Origin: JAMCTM01 sp023473545
Lineage (GTDB): Bacteria; Patescibacteriota; Microgenomatia; Levybacterales; UBA12049
Length of the DNA stretch: 7,585 nt
Assembly: GCA_023473545.1 (NCBI GenBank)
Contig: JAMCXO010000027.1
Location: forward strand, 1-7,585
Reading direction: 5' to 3'
Under the pieces are notes generated by a model, which was given only the letters and a program-made list of their open reading frames with translations, did not search any database and was not told the DNA's origin. Within the stretch, counting starts at the first letter, position 1. The number at the start of each line of letters is the position of its first letter. Shown piece after piece: positions 5,712 through 7,585 of this stretch. Both the position numbers and the translations under genes were made by a program.

Positions 5712-7364
5712 ATGCAAGAATCTCTAATAGAAAAACTCAAAAAACTTATTAAAGGCGATGTTTCAACGGATGACCAAACGCTCCGCGACTATTCCCATGA
5801 TGCTTCTCTTTTCGAGGTAAAACCTCAGGCAGTGGTTTTCCCAAGAGATAAAGAAGATGTTAAAAAAATAGTCACGTTTGTCAAGGAACTTAAAAAAGAT
5901 CACCCATCACTATCAATTACCGCAAGATCCGCGGGCACAGACATGGGCGGAGGGGCTATAAACGATTCCATTATTCTTGAGTTTTCCAGATATTTTAACC
6001 ATACCCCTCAAATTCACGGCGATACGGCTGTAACCGAACCGGGGGTTTTTTATCGGGATTTCGAGAAAGAAACCTTAAGGCATAATCTAATTTTTCCATC
6101 CTATCCCGCCTCAAGAGAAATATGCGCCATGGGAGGAATAGTCAACAATAACTCGGGGGGGGAAAAGTCTCTGCGGTACGGAAAAACGGAAAGGTACGTA
6201 GAAAAAATTAATGTTATTCTTGGAGACGGGGAGGAATACACCCTTGCGCCTTTGGGAAAAAAGGAACTGGATACGAAAATGAAACAGGCAAATTTGGAAG
6301 GGAAAATCTACAGAGAAACTTTTAAGCTCATTAACGATAACCATGATCTTCTTTTAAGAGCAAAGCCCAAGGTTTCCAAGAATTCCGCCGGCTATTCTCT
6401 ATGGAACGTGTTTGACAAAGAAAAAGACGTTTTTGATTTAACAAAACTTTGGGTCGGGGCCCAGGGAACCCTTGGCGTAATGATAGAGGCTGACCTAAGG
6501 CTTGTACCTGTCCATAAGCACAGGGAAATGATGATTATTTTTCTCCATGATCTATCCCATTTGGGACAAATAATCAATGAAATTTTGCCGCTTGAACCGG
6601 AGAGTTTTGAATCATACGATGACAATACCCTAAAACTGGCGCTTCGCTTTTTTCCGCAGTTTCAAAAACTTTTGGGAACAAGAGGAATTATTCAAACAGG
6701 CGTTTCTTTCCTGCCGGAGTTTTTGACCGTTCTTTTTGGCGGCATACCCAAGCTTGTCCTGCAGGTGGATTTTACCGGGGATGACCCCAATATTCTTAAA
6801 CAGAAAATCGCAAGCCTTAGGCAAAAACTTAAACCTCTTCATCCCCAAACCAGAATCGCGCTTGAAAATCAGGAAAATAAATACTGGCTTATCAGACGCG
6901 AAAGTTTTAATCTCTTAAGACAAAAAATACACGATAAACATACCGCCCCTTTTATAGATGATATTGTGGTCGCGCCAAAGAACCTGCCCGAATTTTTGCC
7001 TAAGCTTGACGCGATCCTTAAACAATATCCCCAGTTTCTATCAACTGTCGCCGGACACGTGGGAGACGGAAACTTTCATATCATTCCCCTGGCCGATCTT
7101 AAAAACGAAAAGGTGCGAAAAGCCATTCCCGAACTCGCCGAAAAGGTCTACGGTCTTGTTCTTTCTTACAACGGATCAATCACGGGCGAGCATAATGACG
7201 GATTGATAAGAAGTCCTTTCTTAAAACAAATGTACGGAGAAAAGGTTTACGGTCTTTTTGAAGAAACTAAGAAAATTTTTGATCCGGAGGGCATATTTAA
7301 TCCCGGGAAAAAAACAAACGCCGATCTTTCCTTTGCCATGGATCACATCCGGGTTAATTGGTGA
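5712..7364 (+). CDS. GlcD/D-lactate dehydrogenase-like FAD-linked oxidase
   Basis: This is a flavoprotein of the FAD_binding_4 plus FAD-oxidase C-terminal family, which oxidises 2-hydroxy acids such as D-lactate, glycolate or D-2-hydroxyglutarate to keto acids. It has 550 residues. The PCMH-type FAD domain spans roughly 37-270: VVFPRDKEDV, then ARSAGTDMGGGA (71-82), TEPGVFY, MGGIVNNNSGGEKSLRYG (140-157) and WVGAQGTLGVM. The C-terminal cap has GHVGDGNFH (448-456, metal/substrate histidines), TGEHNDG (491-497; SGEHGxG is commoner) and FNPGK (529-533). A hydrophobic stretch around 320-350 may aid membrane contact. There is no signal peptide. The iron-sulfur CCG domain fused or partnered in GlcF/YdiJ-type enzymes is absent, and the only cysteine is near residue 138, so the electron acceptor is unknown. 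The start has no Shine-Dalgarno and lies 11 bases after the preceding TGA. Co-location with glycerate kinase and transketolase suggests a C2/C3 hydroxy-acid substrate, but this is inference. Confidence 0.9.
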   Translation: MQESLIEKLKKLIKGDVSTDDQTLRDYSHDASLFEVKPQAVVFPRDKEDVKKIVTFVKELKKDHPSLSITARSAGTDMGGGAINDSIILEFSRYFNHTPQIHGDTAVTEPGVFYRDFEKETLRHNLIFPSYPASREICAMGGIVNNNSGGEKSLRYGKTERYVEKINVILGDGEEYTLAPLGKKELDTKMKQANLEGKIYRETFKLINDNHDLLLRAKPKVSKNSAGYSLWNVFDKEKDVFDLTKLWVGAQGTLGVMIEADLRLVPVHKHREMMIIFLHDLSHLGQIINEILPLEPESFESYDDNTLKLALRFFPQFQKLLGTRGIIQTGVSFLPEFLTVLFGGIPKLVLQVDFTGDDPNILKQKIASLRQKLKPLHPQTRIALENQENKYWLIRRESFNLLRQKIHDKHTAPFIDDIVVAPKNLPEFLPKLDAILKQYPQFLSTVAGHVGDGNFHIIPLADLKNEKVRKAIPELAEKVYGLVLSYNGSITGEHNDGLIRSPFLKQMYGEKVYGLFEETKKIFDPEGIFNPGKKTNADLSFAMDHIRVNW

Positions 7365-7371
7365 ATTTACC
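7352..7371 (+). other. Weak stem-loop across the oxidase stop codon
   Basis: GGTTAATT (7352-7359) pairs with AATTTACC (7364-7371) at seven of eight positions around a four-base loop holding most of the TGA. No T tract follows, so it is not a standard intrinsic terminator. It may mark or stabilise the 3' end of the cluster's transcript, or be chance. Confidence 0.2.
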
Positions 7372-7585
7372 GAAAATCATGCCGTAGAATTCAACACACT
7401 GCCTACACTGGCTGAAACAACACATTAGAATTGTTTTCTTCCGCCTCTGGCAGCGAGGCAGTGCCATTGCATTCTAACCCTTAGCCACAATTGACAAACG
7501 CTCCAGCTTCTTGAAAAGATAGATGTTACAAACAAACTCACAAGAAGAAAGAGCGTATGTCCTACCAGTATATCGTATTACCGAA
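7365..7585. other. Right-edge region without a confirmed gene; ORF fragments running off the edge
   Basis: No complete gene is present. Three short frames reach the edge. On the + strand an ATG at 7523 opens 21 codons (MLQTNSQEERAYVLPVYRITE trimmed: begins MLQTNSQ), and an ATG at 7557 opens MSYQYIVLP with a purine-rich AAGAAAGAG just upstream. On the - strand a frame enters at 7584 and stops at 7474, ending in NIYLFKKLERLSIVAKG. A TTGACA hexamer lies at 7491-7496 on the + strand, but the -10 at proper spacing (AAAGAT, 7515-7520) is poor. The - strand frame could be the tail of a convergent gene or transposase. None is recognised. Confidence 0.25.
7425..7477. repeat. Nested inverted repeats (structured element) near the right edge
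   Basis: An outer pair, TTAGAAT (7425-7431) and ATTCTAA (7471-7477), encloses an inner hairpin of GCCTC (7443-7447) and GAGGC (7455-7459). An alternative inner fold pairs TGGCA (7448-7452) with TGCCA (7462-7466). CACTGCC at 7397-7403 is also complementary to GGCAGTG at 7457-7463, and TAGAATT occurs directly repeated at 7385 and 7426. No T tract follows on either strand, so it is not a plain terminator. It could be an end of a mobile element or a conserved RNA fold. Confidence 0.35.

Noticed and set aside
6736..7206. Small + strand ORFs of 60 and 82 codons inside the oxidase gene
   Set aside because: They are alternate-frame shadows of a gene with clear domain conservation, and lack any recognisable start signals or motifs.
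1..7585. CRISPR array, toxin-antitoxin or defence genes
   Set aside because: No regularly spaced direct repeats and no recognisable defence protein motifs on either strand.

Overview
The window looks like a piece of an uncultivated bacterial genome, most likely a Candidate Phyla Radiation (Patescibacteria) lineage. This is an inference from protein style only: a two-gene (split) transketolase, a MOFRL-type glycerate kinase, a Gram-positive-like small DgkA, a GlcD-type FAD oxidase with a GEHNDG motif, compact spacing, and mostly Shine-Dalgarno-less starts. No rRNA, tRNA or ribosomal marker confirms it. UGA is used as a normal stop (two genes end in TGA and none has an internal TGA), so the window does not use a recoded UGA.

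Layout, all genes on the + strand. Positions 1-114 hold a C-terminal fragment of an ORF entering from the left edge, faintly resembling an IS66-type transposase tail. Positions 115-214 hold a good extended -10 promoter (163-171) and a 9-bp hairpin followed by eight T, ending four bases before the bipA start. bipA/typA (215-2050) encodes the ribosome-associated GTPase. A small membrane kinase of the DgkA/undecaprenol kinase family follows (2094-2480). A 58-base gap carries a promoter whose predicted +1 is the start codon itself, with a dyad symmetry over its -10. It leads into a tight four-gene cluster: glycerate 2-kinase (2539-3810), transketolase N-terminal subunit (3810-4670, overlapping by one base), transketolase C-terminal subunit (4699-5700) and a GlcD/D-lactate-dehydrogenase-like FAD oxidase (5712-7364). 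The last 221 bases hold repeats, stem-loops and short ORF fragments running off the edge.

The last four genes can be read as one carbon module. The oxidase could interconvert a 2-hydroxy acid (glycolate, D-lactate or D-glycerate are the family's kind of substrate) with its keto acid. Glycerate kinase would put D-glycerate into lower glycolysis as 2-phosphoglycerate. Transketolase moves two-carbon ketol units between sugar phosphates and, as is known for the enzyme, can also use hydroxypyruvate as a donor. The exact oxidase substrate cannot be read from the sequence. bipA and dgkA are housekeeping/stress functions (ribosome assembly, lipid carrier or diacylglycerol recycling) with no obvious metabolic tie to the cluster.

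I see no CRISPR array, defence system or complete mobile element. The most interesting items are regulatory (terminator-like hairpin before bipA; leaderless-type promoter plus dyad before the glycerate kinase), the missing metal-binding glutamate in DgkA, and the metabolic logic of the four-gene cluster.
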